Of a DNA stretch of 64,000 nt, positions 47,473-60,220 are shown one piece after another (position 1 is the stretch's first letter; each line of letters begins with the position of its first letter). Source of the stretch: Fasciolopsis buskii (Eukaryota; Platyhelminthes; Trematoda; Plagiorchiida; Fasciolidae); contig LUCM01000773.1 in NCBI GenBank assembly GCA_008360955.1, positions 295,526 through 359,525 on the forward strand, given 5' to 3'. Under the pieces are notes generated by a model. That model did not search any database and had not been told where the DNA came from. It saw only the letters and a list, made by a program, of their open reading frames with translations. The translations under genes were made by a program, and so were the position numbers.

Positions 47473-50400
47473 AGAGAGTAGATCTCAGGCTGTCGGTCGG
47501 TTAGTGGGTGATTGTGACATCCAGTACATTTCGTAATTCACTGAATAATCCTATTGAATAGAGCGCAAAGGAGTTCGATGGCGAAAAAGCTCGATTTCGG
47601 TAACTTCATTCTCTGACTAATACAATTATATCTACGTGATGGGATGCATATTTTTGTGAATAGTGTTACGTTTCTAACGTAAAATTGGTTAATGAAAATA
47701 ATCTGCGGGATGCGATTTGGAAAATAGGGATGGGCGGATTGTTGATTGTTCGTGGCTGAGAAAAGCCTACTGAACAAAGTACACGGGACGGATTAGCTGC
47801 TTCCTGTCACTCGTGAAAGGTCACGGTCAAGGGCACTTGGAGTACGACTGGTATTCTCGGATCGCGACCAGAGTAGCTGGAGTGAGTTAACAACACATTA
47901 CTGTACCCATAGCAATGGATTTAACAGTCTAATTACTACTGATTCTACTGTTACCAAATATGATCTTGTGCATTAATCCAGCAAAGGCGATTCTACAGGC
48001 CGACTTCTTTCGCATTACGAATAGTCTTTGCTGATGGAAGGGCGCAACTTAACTGCACTAGTTTCTTTCATGTGTAGAGGTGAACTGCACTGCTGTCCTT
48101 CGGTCATAGGACTATTAAGTGGGATGGTAATTAGAGGTGAAGGAGAAATATATTTAGTTCTGTGTTCACTGGAAAGAGTTCAGGAGAACTACCGTGCCGC
48201 GTAACGGCTGCATCATCCTCGTTCAAATCAGTTTTAGATGCATTACATAGAGGTTTGCTTTTCGGTGTGAAGAGTAAATAGTTGCCTTGGCGTACGTGTC
48301 AGTAGACAGAGACATGCGTGGATATTTACACAATGGCTAGGGTTTATGATGCATATATGCAAGCACTGGAGGCGATCTATTCATATTTGATATGGCTTGG
48401 TTTAGCCCTAATGAGAACACCATTTGTGTGAAGTAAGTACCAGGGAAAAGCATCACCCATAACGGGGCTGCACTAGGGCTCGTTACAGACATTGGAGTAC
48501 AGTTTCTCACAGATGAGTTCAGTTGTTCTTTCGACTGCACTGTATGTTGATACCTCCGCAGAGCATGTCAGTAGATTTGAATTTTTCGGTCGCTATTGTC
48601 CTTCTTTTACGTACTGTCTTAATCAAAATGTTTGTAGTATTTCTTATCTTACCATAACATCATCCGTACACTCATGCACACAAATATCAAAATACTTGTT
48701 CTAGTGAGATAGCAGACCACCACCTAGGTGTTTAGGAATCGACCGAAAACGTTGAATTTGCGGGTCTTCTTAGATTACTTAAATGTACTTGTGCATACAA
48801 ACACATACACATTTACTATTGTCCTACAAAGTGCAATAAACTGCTGGTGTTGGGATTTATCTGCATATGCGCTATTTTATACACACCAAAAATGGTGTTC
48901 CGAATCAACCTGTAAACTATAAAGTGACATTTCTTCCATCCGAACATCGTAGTGTTTAAATCTACGGGTTTAGTGGAGTTCGGCTCCGGTTGTTAACTTT
49001 GAACCATCTAGCCATTTTGTTGGTATGTTTGGACTCAACACGTGAGCTAATGCCCCTAAACCGGTTTGCACTGTGCCAGATCAATCAAGGAGTAAAAGAT
49101 ACTGCATTGGTCGCTAAGTCTAACTCCCAAACGTGATCAAAGACTACTTTTTGTAGAGAGAATGTCGACTTGTTCCCTTATGAATAAATTTTATTACTGC
49201 CTTTGGAATGATTTAATTTTCAGCAACCCGAAAGTAGCTAGTAAGATTGACTTCGGTAGCTTTATCACTTAAACAATACAACTTACTTGTCAACTGCTTT
49301 TGAAAATTTGGAGTGTATTATTGTTACTGCATGTAAAATGATTGATTTGGGTGGCCAAGGTACCAGAAAATTGGGTTTTAGAAACAATGTTGTGAGAATC
49401 TCGAAATTAGAACACATGAAGAGAATATTTCTTACCGGTTGATGAACACTGGATAGTGCTTTGTCATTCTCGAAAATGGGTTTTATTAGCGTGAAACAGT
49501 GAATGTTGTTTGTAGATCGACATGAATTTAAGTCCCTGACAAGTAAAACGATACTACGAATTACTCTGGATAGTATGGTTCATAGAATAGAAGTATCGCA
49601 GTGCCTGGTGTGTCCAAACATCACCAATCGCCTTCGAGGTTTCGTCGTTCACCTGGTGTCCGTAATCAACCTAGGCGAAATGGGATCGGAACGAAACAAT
49701 TTTCTTATCCAGTTCTGTTCTGTTCAATAGAACCATTGACAAAACCCCATCGATTTGCCAGCTACTGTACAGTTAACAGCTGTCAAGTAATCACTTTATC
49801 TGCACTGTCTAGGGAACACTCAAACACTGGAAACATCATCCATTACGCGTACGACCTTTACACCAACCCAGCTTGTTCATTACTTCCATTTTCCCACTTC
49901 CACAACGGTTATCTTCAGCGAGCGAACTAAATGCAAACGTGAAAATCACATACCAGGGAAAGACTCCATTTCTGAAAGTAAAATATTTTGGACACGGCAA
50001 AATGCTAAAATCCCGTGTCAAGCAGCTACACAAATGGGTCAGACTTCAGAGGTACTGAAGTATCGTACCTATCGTCATTCGACCATATAGGAAAACTAGC
50101 TAGCGAATAGGCCGGTTTTCAGTGATTCTTAATCACACCAGGGGAACTTCATATGTACAAACCTTTCTGTATATATTTATATTTATATATATAACAGTAA
50201 ACAAGATATACATGTCAGAAAAAGTGGTTGGATCTGTGGCATTCGCAATTTTGATACCTATCTGTCTAGCGGCCTGGTATGGATGCATTATTGTATTTGG
50301 CATGGTAATTATCTTGTCGGTTAGAATGTCATTTGATGTGCAAGAGAATGGGCGAGACTACATAAATGTATGTTGTTTTGTGCACTTAAGAATTGATATG

Positions 50401-51829
50401 GAAGTGAAAGAGAACCGCTTCTGAAGGCTCCTGGAGTCGAAAACTCACGGGTATGGATTGTGGATCCCGGATTCCATGACTGAAGATAATTTTCCTTAGC
50501 TATTTCTATTGCCCAGATATGTTGTGCAGGTTTTACCATGGTTGCTTGGAGTGATAACACCGTAAGGAGGCAGTAGCCACTGATGAAGAAGTCGCGTAAA
50601 ATACAGACGGTGGCAGCCAGATGCAGAATTCGATGAACGAATGAAATAAAGATTGATAAACTGAAAGAAAGTAGCTCTTTAGGACTTGCCAAATTTAGTC
50701 CGTCAATCACCTTTATGTTCGGCTGTTTTACGTGATTTTCTTTCTACTCCAAAAAGGATCCCTAGATCATGGAAATGTAACATTTGGAAAAGCGAGGACA
50801 ATTTGTCACGTGTGATCCATTCTAATTTCTGCTCTGAAGAAATACTTTCACACAGAGGCATTACTATGTGTACACCAAATGATGTTGTAATCAAGCGGGT
50901 AATGAGGTTTCATTACGCAAAAATCTTGAAGCTGTTGGCTGTCTATTTTCCAGCAGTACTGTAGGCGGTTTAGGCCCCACTCTCTTAGTTATCTACTTGA
51001 ATAGAAATGATCAAGATGAATTCTTCTACTTGATTCAACGTAACCACTTACGTTTTACGAGAAGTCACGGATTTCATCGTAACTGGATACTGCGGGTTGC
51101 ACAACAGTGTAACGTGCTCCTACTCTCTTGAAAAAATGTGACGTCTATTTACTAAAACAGATTTTGTTATACGTGACTTTAAAATTCCTATGTGAAACAC
51201 AATTTGCCTTTCGCCCATTATTTAACTGTTTTGCAGTCACACTTAGATTGTACATTAGCACGTATGAACATTGTTTCCTTAGCCAATTTCTCAGGAGTAT
51301 CACAATATCCTTGTGTGATAAAAGAAATAACTTGTTTTGGGTGAGTATAGACCTTGAAAAGATGGACGTTCATCAAGCTCGAGCCTGGCTTGAATAAAAA
51401 GGAAACCTATTCCCGGATCCAAGCAGGATGAGGCCGGCACAAATAAACTGCTTTGGTATTTATTTTGCTAAGATATCCATTCCAGTGACTTCCTACTCCA
51501 TATCGCTCATTTTCATGCCAAATTAGGCTGAAGCTATCTTCTCTGTCAAGTATCTTGAAAAACATCCCATCAATTCAGCTAATTTTGCAAATGCCACACA
51601 AAACAACCCCTTAAGTTGATCGTGATCGACCCCGACCGGAGGACAGACAAATCGCACATCCCATGTGAACTTTATCCACATCAAACGCATAAATTTGCAC
51701 GTCAGGCAGAAGACCGCGTCATAGTCTACTGTCAATATGAATCACATGGACCGACATGATATCTATCTGAAAAACCTTCCGTATTTAGACAAACCACGCT
51801 TTTTAACTCAAGAATTCGGAGAAAGATGA

Positions 51830-51960
51830 CCAGTTCGGGCGAGGTGGTTATGCAGCGCTGATGATTCCTAACAAGGATGAAACAGCTATAAAGTGCTTCC
51901 ATAGTTTCTTACTGGCAAGTTGAGGTTTTATATTACATGGTGAATTATTTCATGCATCAT
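51830..51960 (+). repeat. SINE family A, body and tail
   Basis: It contains GATTCCTAACAAGGATGAAA, CAGCTATAAAGTGCTTCC and TTACATGGTGAATTATTTCA, matching the body and tail of the copy at 47284. The tRNA-like head is partly lost (CAGTTCGGGCGAGGTGG remains). Confidence 0.62.
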
Positions 51961-52611
51961 ATTCGTTCACGTTGATTGCAAAATAAAGCATATTTGTTGA
52001 ATGACGAAGCCCCTACCCCGAAAAACAAGTGAAAATTGTCTACGTTGATTCAATCACCATACCTAGATACATTATGGTCACCATTGACAAGTCACAAAGT
52101 AAACATAGGATCAGTTTTCCAAGCGGCCACGGGCATTAGTAAAGAAAAAAATGAAGAGATGTACGTACATAGAACTGGACGATGAGAATAAAGGTAACTG
52201 TCGTGGGTAGCGGATAAATCGGTAGCTCTGCAGTCATATGGAAATTTCAGGAAAAAAGACGGTGCCATAGAGACTGGAAATTTTTCTTGGCCAGGACGAC
52301 GGGCCATTCCGGTTGATTTGACGCAAAATTGAGGAATTTAAGATAAAAACCCAAAAAATCCAACAACCAGGCTGTAAGAAGCTGGATAACATAAGACAGT
52401 ATCTGCAAATTTCAAGTTACAACCAGCCTTAAGAATGATTTTGAAAACTGATGGATCAGAGTAGTTGAGAAATAGAAGTAACAGCTGCTTCAGGTAACAG
52501 TCAAAGAAAGTTAACGTCTATACGCGCCACCGACTGGCAGCAAACTTCGACTAGTGAAATCATGTCATAGAAATAGAGAGCAAAGGGTCGACCGCTGATC
52601 TGAATATTTCA

Positions 52612-52700
52612 AGGAGTGGTCTAGGTGGCAATGTGCCAAAAGTAATTAATGCGACGTCAACAGCTTCGAATCCTTGGCAGGTATCACTAGAAGCCCCACC
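52612..52700 (+). repeat. tRNA-like SINE scrap
   Basis: GGAGTGGTCTAGGTGGCAATG followed by CAGCTTCGAATCC is an A-box/B-box pair with the same spacing as family B. No clear body is visible, so it may be a truncated relative. Confidence 0.4.
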
Positions 52701-53743
52701 CAAACAACGGAGTTGGAGCTATAATCGAGCATTCTTCTACCAGTAAAAATCAGCTGGTCCTGACTAACTCCTAAAGGGGTCTTTAAACTGGGTGTAGAAG
52801 CTTTGTTGATTGAAACTTAGAAGGAGGACAGCATTCGGTTATCACAGAGCGAATTGCAGATCGAACCTATTTTCAAGAACAGAACATCCGGTTACTGCAG
52901 TCAGCATCGAGGGGTCAGTCTGATTTCGATAGTTATCAAGGTTTTAGTCTGAGACCAATTCGTGAAAATAACGTCCGCTAACAGCAAGCTAGATTGTGCT
53001 TGGGCTGAATTTTCCTCCTTAGCCGGTTACTTGAAGTGCACCGCACTCGTCGCCCTCCAACAATCGTGCAATATCTCGACTTCGTAGGCATCTTCAACAG
53101 CGCTACTCAGTGGTCTTCACCGTAAATGCATACCACAGAAATTCTTTAAACCATTGTGATCATTAGGCTCTCAATAACAGTCTCCTATGAGTACACGGTA
53201 AGCTATTAAGTTCATTCGAAACAGCTAGCGGTATTCGACAACGGTGCCCCGTTTGCCCATTCTTGTCTAGGTTCATTATCGACAATGTAAAAGGGAATGC
53301 TTCAGGAGATCTTTACGATTTGGGCGTAAAATCGGCAAATGGTAGAAAATCGTGACCTAGAGTACGCTTAGGACGTTGTTTGCTTGTTTGAATCCCTGCG
53401 ACATGTGCATTATGCACTAGCTAGAATGGCAAGACCAATAGCTCCATTCGATTTGTGCTCTGTACCCTCAAAGTGTAGTGCTGTTACATCACTGAAGATC
53501 AGCAGTCCCGAACCTGGTGCTAACATCTGCTGACTATTTTGTTTAACTCTGCAGCAGCCTGACGAAGGATGGGAGCATGTCATTAAAAGTAAGCACAGAC
53601 GCATATGGTATTCCCCAGCTGAGCACTATCGACTAAAGAACTGTTGATGTCGATGTGTTATTTTGCTGAAGTTCAGAGTTCACGCGTGATGTGCCCCAGT
53701 AAACTAAATTATGCCGTATGATTACGGAAAATGGAATTAACAA

Positions 53744-54070
53744 ATGGTAAATGTTCGTCTACTGAAGGTTTTCAACCAACGATTTTCGCGTGTTGTCGCG
53801 AGGGCTGGAAGCATTGACCGTGTGAGCACTGTGCAGGTTATGAAGTTAGAGTCAGTTGCCGGTTCTGACAGCAATCTGTCACAGCGTACGAAGCTTCGCG
53901 GACTTCATTGTTTGGACCAGGAGTTGCGCATGGCAAACATCCATCTTCGTGGTTGGGGTCCGGAAGCTCTGTCAGCCAGTCGGCTGAAGACACTGAAAGA
54001 TTTGGCATCCAATTTTGAACCGTGAAGTTCGTGTTGCCATTCTCCTTCGCATGAGAACTATTGACAAATG
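53744..54070 (+). mobile_element. RTE-type LINE, C-terminal end of the polyprotein, decayed
   Basis: The frame begins NVRLLKVFNQRFSRVVARAG and continues RVSTVQVM...LSQRTKLRGL, then RMANIHLRGWGPEAL...LKTLKDLASN. This is the end of the endonuclease/reverse-transcriptase protein of flatworm RTE-type LINEs, where the usual order is DVRLL.VF..R, RVS..EV, LSQR..L..L.WLGHVLRM, then much later RLPGWGPR and A..R.QWRSCCQF. Here about 50 residues between RMAN and the GWGP motif are deleted. A TGA at 54023-54025 replaces the Trp of the QWRSC motif, after which SSCCHSPS continues in frame. It is a dead 3' truncated-style fragment within a host intron. I am confident of the family. Confidence 0.8.
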
Positions 54071-54519
54071 TGCGTTTGCACATTTAGACTGTATTTTGCG
54101 TTGGCCACTTAGGGATTGGTTTTTCTCATACCTCTGTGGGTCCACTCCCTGTTCATGTTGTGCATTCATTCTTTCTGATACAATGCTTAACGGAGTAAGA
54201 GAGGCCTACTTGCTGTTTAAGGATGAACGATTGTGATGATGAACCCATTCGATGATAAATGGCTTAGTTATTGATGCAGTTAGGAAATGTGGAACGAAGA
54301 AATTGCTTCAAGTGAGTTCGATAATTCCTTTTGCATATCCACCTTTTATTTCTTTTCTCTCATTTTCTTCACACCTGTCACACCTGCTAGCTATCCTGTC
54401 GCCGAATTTGCTGCACACCCATGCACGAATTACACGTGACTGATACGCGCTTTCATACCATAGATAACTGATTAAAGTAACAACGGTAGACGATTCTATG
54501 CAATCGAAGCCTTTTTCAG

Positions 54520-54708
54520 CTGGTGCCACCAGTGTCTTTCGACTCTCGAAAATGCATTTCCTACATTGTGCTTAGCCAGACATATTCAGCGAAAGTCAGT
54601 TTGCCGGTGCTCCGTGCACACGGGAAAACTCGTCTGAACCCCACAATTGCCGCGGTCGAAATTTGGCCGGTGTGGACTCGGTATTTGGCATCCAAACTCA
54701 TTGACTAA
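54520..54708 (+). CDS. Candidate terminal exon, unknown, opposite strand
   Basis: A CTTTTTCAG acceptor precedes 62 open codons ending in TAA. The peptide includes SFDSRKCISYIVLSQTYSAK and EIWPVWTRYLASKLID, with codon use that looks coding-like. It lies on the plus strand inside a glycosyltransferase intron, just downstream of the LINE relic, and could be part of another element. No domain is recognised. Confidence 0.22.
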   Translation: MVPPVSFDSRKCISYIVLSQTYSAKVSLPVLRAHGKTRLNPTIAAVEIWPVWTRYLASKLID

Positions 54709-55123
54709 GATATGCAGACCAAAAAACGAGATCTAAAATAACCCCATATCCTAACACCTTCGGCTCAGTTCATGGTTCGGACCTTTTTATCCATTCCGAA
54801 TGCCATTTGCAAGGCTACACAAACAACCAAAGAAAGGAATAGTTTACCAGGAAAGTCACGTCTCTTAGTTAAAGTAGACATACCACAAAAACCAAATAAA
54901 AACACTTCTCCTACCTACCATTCTCCGCGTGTACCATGTTCATTGTTTTATTTGGTGCTGACAGAAGTTTTTGAGAATTTACATAAATGCACAAATTCGA
55001 CTATCATTAGGGAGAAATTTGGCTTTGTTTAGCATAAAATCCTGTTAGTGTGATGCCTAGCTGTTATTGTTTCTGAGGTATGAGAGGACACGAAACAGCT
55101 CTACTGTCCAAAAGTAAACTCAC

Positions 55124-55334
55124 TTGCTTCGCTCGACCACTTCGGTCATTAGATGCAGATATTCTGGATTCTTCAAATCCTCGTTCAGATCTGTCCCCCC
55201 GCATATCGCGATTACGGGGACGTTGGGATGCAAACCTGGTAGAATGGAATTGCAAACAGAGTGACATAGTAGTTCGGCAGAAGTTTTTTTTGCAAGTGTA
55301 AATGCGATGATTGACGAAGAATACATTACGATGT
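55124..55334 (-). CDS. GLT1D1: GLT1D1-like exon with the GGTDLNED motif
   Basis: The donor is a consensus GTGAGT after 55124 (phase 2). The peptide IIAFTLAKKTSAELLCHSVC leads into HPNVPVIAICGGTDLNEDL and MTEVVERS. Human GLT1D1 has ALALHLYRGGRLL, IPFGVIFGGTDVNED and GRVLEEA in the same order. Gly-Gly-Thr-Asp ends the central strand of the N-terminal GT-B domain. The 5' boundary is less sure: CTGTAAG before 55334 keeps the frame open and in phase, while CATTCTACCAG before 55235 has a better pyrimidine tract but would drop the conserved strand. The His of human ALHL is replaced by Thr if the longer form is right. Confidence 0.72.
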
Positions 55335-58300
55335 CTTACAGTCTTTCGGTTTCAATAGTTCCCACCAACAGATCAGAACTTGATGCATGCAGAATATGGG
55401 TTACGGGAGAATGGAATTCCACCAAAGCACCACAGGACGAAACACCCATGAGAGCTCGTGCCTGTTCGGCTGATAGATTCGGACTACTGACGAGTCACAG
55501 TAATAAGGTAACGGTCGATAATTGAATGAACAAACATAAACGCAGAGAGGATAATTGAATTTTGCAATTCCGCTTGTCGTCCTCAGTCTTCCGTCCACAC
55601 TGTGAATGAGACTCGGCCAAACTGAAGTAGATTTCACCTTGCTGATTAAGATACTTTATAGGTGCAGCTTTTCTGCACGTGGAGTTCTAAATGTCCACTC
55701 GTTATCCGTATGACTATTACTGTTACCACTTAAACTATAAGTATACAGTAAAATGCGAGCATTTCGTAATATCATCGTCGGGACCATAGAATGGAACTTG
55801 TGAATAAACAACCACTCTTCATTTTCACTTTTGAATAACTTACTATCTCTAGCTCAGTTTATAATGTCAAACACTCAGTTTTTGTAAATGACAATGAGGA
55901 AAAATCAGAAGCCAAATACGCTCGTGAATCCGCTATCATCTGTTCATCCAATTTGGATAAAATTACGTAGCCGAGTGACGAAATAATAATGACCAGAGTT
56001 GTTCACATTCGGTCTACCAATGTCTGGTAGAAAATGGGTCTATTAATTACTAAGTCAGCTAGCAGAACATACTGGTTGAGCACAACTTTTCTCGCGCAAT
56101 CTATCCCGATTTTACAAGCCCGTTCAAAGTTTATATTATTCGAATTGTCTACGGACTATGACGAACTGTGACAGACAACCCACTCGTTTGTGTGTTACCG
56201 GCTGACCGAGAGCACAAGAAATTGATTTCTGCTCATCTTGTTTTTCTTGCATTGCTTATGCGGATCAGCTCTTTTCAAACAGTTTGAATACGATGAGCGA
56301 ATTCGGGAAGAAGCCAGTCATTCACATGTATTTGGCAATTTTGAGTTTGATTGCAAACGCATCCACGTCATGTGTGGATATAAGATGCGGCGTTCTCACA
56401 AATCTTGTGCACGATTCCGATTTGGTGTCCCCGACTGGACTTGATGTTTGGTTCACCAACCCCTTTGTGCCCATGAGGATAACATAATTATCATACCGTG
56501 GTGATGAATCGTGAGAGATCGAAGTGATACCCCCCACAGGCGAGAACGAAACGGGAATGACAGAAAACGCTGGCATCTATATTCGGTGCAAAATTAGTGA
56601 GTAACTATTAAACAAAGCCTGACCAAGACAACAGTTGTGCTTGGCAAACGATGAGTGGGCTCCGAAGCAGATGATATTTTATGGAATGAATCTTATGTAT
56701 ATGGTTATCGATAACGTCGTGTGTGTTTTAAACCTTCAGGTCAGCGATCTGAAATTCAACAAGCTACGGCCAGCACTTATTTTCAACTTTATTGAGACAT
56801 AGTGCCGTAAACCATAAGGCTACTTCAGGGCTATATCTGGTAAGATTTTCACAACAGATCGCGAAGGACCTACTGGGTGCCCGGAAATATCTCGGGTTAT
56901 CACTGGAGGCAAACGATGTACACAGACTGGGGGAAATAAGCGATCAGGACCCTGCACAAAACAATTGATTTGGTTCTATGCAATCTATGTGGGACTGACG
57001 TGTGATTGACCAGTGAGGTATTTTTCTAAGTCATGTTATCGTAAATTTCCTGCCTATAAGGTATATGGATCGCAAAACTCAAGTTCTTTTCTGTCCAAAC
57101 TTTTCCCATTTCTTCCCTTTCCCTGTAAAACGCGCCGGAAGACTCACGTTGAAGTGCATACAGTTTCACGAAAGTAAAATCGAGTCAGTAAACCGAAAAA
57201 GAAGTCGTGTAAACACCCTTGTAAAGTTCCAGTACCGGCCTATTCTCCAAACAGTGATTTATATCAGAGAAATTGGCAGTGAAGTTTAACGTTTACTGAC
57301 CTTGTTTTAGGCCACAAAAAGAGGTGTACGGTGGTTTTGTTTCCGGCCATCTTACATTTTGTCCTGGCAATAAATTTTATGTTAACCATTTGAAACAGGG
57401 CAATCTACTCTCGCTAAAGTTCATCTTGCTATTAAAACTATTGGACTGGGTAAGATCACAAGTATGCCAAGCAATCTAATTAGCTAGCCGTATGCGAGCC
57501 TTGATAATTTCTTATAAAACAACAACCAAGAAGAAAACAGTTGGATAAACTAAACGGGTTCAGAACCCGTACCATGTCAACTTCGTCACCATACAAAACG
57601 TTATTTACCCTCAGTAACACATTATACGTCCGCGTCCACAACGCTTTTCAACTCGAACCACACAATCCTCCAACAGACGATGATTTGACGCCAAAGAATC
57701 AGAGAATAAGTACAAACCCAACGGCTTTCCCCATCTAGTTCTGCTTAAAGTCATTTTGTAGTACACGAAATTCGGGCATTATGATGCTATATGTACACAG
57801 ACAAACTATAGTTTCTCACCCCTGTCCGTCGCGACAAAATACAAACTTTCTGTAGTCCAGTGGCTGGTTTCAGGCAAGGAGAAAAAAACATCACTATTGA
57901 TGTGCTTCTTCCACAACAGTCGGCTATCAAATACTAAACTCTTTCGAGAAAATCTGCGTTGCACGTGTGAGCTGTTCGCTAGGCTTACATACCAGCCGGA
58001 ATAGCCACGTTCCCGAAGTATGTTCTAAATAGAGGTAGAACGAATCGGAAACCGACCTTTAAGTTCCTAATTCAAATTTGAACGAGTGTCTCGCAAAACT
58101 ATCCTTCTGGTAGACTAATAATTAAACTTTCAGAAAACTTCGGTTTGAGGAAGTAAAGTTTTTTCCTATATGAAGGAACTGAAATTTCAAATGTTGTTTA
58201 CTGGCTGGTTATCTTTCCAACATCGCTAGATCGACAGGTGCGAAATAGCAATCCACGAAGGCGACGATAAAATTTGGGAAAACATTTACATGGAACTAAA

Positions 58301-60220
58301 AGTGCCACCCTGTGGGGTTCAGTAGCCTCAACGTACACACTGCAAAATATTCGGCCACCTAGCCTAACTATAGAGTTGTATGTCAAAAATTCATCACCTC
58401 AGTTTCATTTGATCCGAACAGACCAAGGAAGAATTTACTTGATTCGCTTGTCAGTTTGACTATTAGAATGTGGAATTCGGGGTACGAGAAACATGTACCT
58501 GATAAGTAGTTTTATTTCTTTCTATTCGAGTTCTTGAACCTAGTTCACTTAGTTCTTTCTGTCGAGCCTGTGGAGCGTCATGGTTAATACATAAATTTGG
58601 TGGCGGAAATGGGATATCGACCAAATTCCTAACGCATTTGCTTACTAGATGGTTCCAAAGCACACGGCTTGCTATCGAGAAGATTCGTCCGTTCTCGCTG
58701 ATTAAAAATAATCCAAATTCAAGCCTCTGGTTCCTTATGCTGCAGGCAGTTGGAGCGGAAATTGCTCATATGCCGCTTTCCGCATCAGTTTTGGCAAGAC
58801 ATATATATCTTTCACTCATTTTCCTAAATATAATGGTGTCCAAGTATATCTAGGAGGCAGGGTAATTAAAGATTTTCCACACAAGTTATGTAATTATTAC
58901 TAATGGTGCGTGATGAATTATCTTGGTTGACAGTGCACCTTATTCGGTGGACTTGATCAGCGCAAAATTTCCTCTTAGAGCATTAAACCCTACAGTACAG
59001 TCATGGAGAGGAAACATGTCCCGCATACTTTGGTATATATTAAACTTGAATTAAACAACGTAGACTTGAACAGCCAAACCAGTTGTTTTGTTTAACATGA
59101 AAGACAGCTAATATCTAAAAAGTAAATCACGATAGTGCCACGTAAAGTGCGATTAATAGCATGCCCGCGTGCAAATTCATGGTTTACTCAAAGGCGCAAA
59201 TTTCCATTCCCTTTCTTTTACTTCCTCTCACAGCCGACAAAGTGCGCCGAGACTAGAAAATGCGAATCAAAGGAAACCAACTCCATTTTACAAAGTACTG
59301 CTCCAAACATCGACTTTAGCCGGAGACTGAGGGTCAAACTTTATATATCCAATAAGAGAACACGCGAAACCGAGATAACGAAACGCAGCTCAAGGAGAAA
59401 GTCTTCTGATAATAGAAGTCAAACGGAAAAACAACTTTTCATTTGAGGGCCATACGAAGGATTCAGGGTCAAAGCTGGTAGCTGCCCCGTAAACATGCAA
59501 ATGTTTTTGTCAATTGTACACTCGCATTATCGACGTTACCTGGAATGGTGATGAAAACACACCAGTCAGAACCTTTTGAAAATCCGTAATGCCAACTAAA
59601 ATCAGCATTTTTCAAAAAATGTGTTATATGAGTTGATTCGCGCACATGCTAATCTAAATGAGAAATGATCCGCACGGTCATTAACTGCTTGGATATGGCC
59701 TTTTCAGGACACTTGGACCAATGCCAATTAGTTAATGTCTACGTACTTTAGTAATTCGTGCCTATCCTCATCACCGGTTATACTGATAACCTATTTTAAA
59801 ATTCGTTTTGGATTAATCGTCACAACTAATGATTAAAATGCTTTATTTTTGCAAATGGAATTCAGTCAACAGTCCATTCTCGATAAGGAAGCTTTTAAGT
59901 GATTACCAGGAAATCGGCAAAATTAAGCTGATTTCTCATGTATGAGCCCAGCCACAGAGTAATACAGAACAAGTTACACGAAGACGACTAATTGTCCTTT
60001 ATTTCATTCTTAAAACCAGTCAGTTACGCGAGCCTGTAGCGAAAAACGTTTGTCGGAATATTCCGCTTCATACCGTGAACTAACCCGACACTTTATGGTG
60101 TGATGATATCAGATCAAAAGCTTTTACGATCAAAATGTGCATAGCTAAACAATAACGGTCTCTTATCAATGTGAGGTGTCATAGTCAAGAGAAACAACGA
60201 GTTTTCAACAATTCACTTAC
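55335..60220 (-). other. Upstream intron region of the GLT1D1-like gene
   Basis: This should contain an exon for the Ser/Thr-Gly-Asn segment of the N-terminal domain. A possible start is at 56201 on the minus strand: after CTCGGTCAG, CCGGTAACACACAAACG would give Ser-Gly-Asn-Thr-Gln-Thr when joined to the T left by exon 60221-60308. An in-frame stop follows within 20 codons and no good donor is seen, so it is not called. A plus-strand exon-like block at 59234-59446 is listed separately. No mobile elements are recognised. Confidence 0.4.
59234..59446 (+). CDS. Candidate terminal exon, basic C-terminus, unknown
   Basis: It is preceded by one of the best acceptors in the window, a long pyrimidine run ending CTTCCTCTCACAG at 59233. 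Seventy codons follow and end in TGA. The peptide starts PTKCAETRKCESKETNSILQ and is very rich in Arg, Lys, Ser and Thr, as in RETEITKRSSRRKSSDNR. Such low-complexity basic tails occur in many proteins and give no function. The opposite strand belongs to the GLT1D1-like gene. Confidence 0.25.
   Translation, partial: PTKCAETRKCESKETNSILQSTAPNIDFSRRLRVKLYISNKRTRETEITKRSSRRKSSDNRSQTEKQLFI

Larger units (their letters stand above)
34770..55123 (-). other. Very long intron region of the GLT1D1-like gene (about 20 kb)
   Basis: This spans from the GGTD exon to the next candidate exon. It contains a Tc1-like relic, a pentamer satellite, a 44-bp hairpin, four family A SINE copies, the 437-bp assembly gap and an RTE LINE tail, each listed separately. 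One minus-strand frame at 40009-40242 has coding-like codon use (peptide includes NFIYFVSYGVVRMVADQRGE) but no good splice donor and no recognised family. At least one more exon of the glycosyltransferase should lie in here. Confidence 0.45.

Noticed and set aside
51523..51620. Minus-strand frame GLFCVAFAKLAELMG resembling ARFAVAFTESMKEMA of GLT1D1
   Set aside because: It would have to start in phase 0 whereas the upstream exon leaves two bases, and no donor precedes the stop codon.
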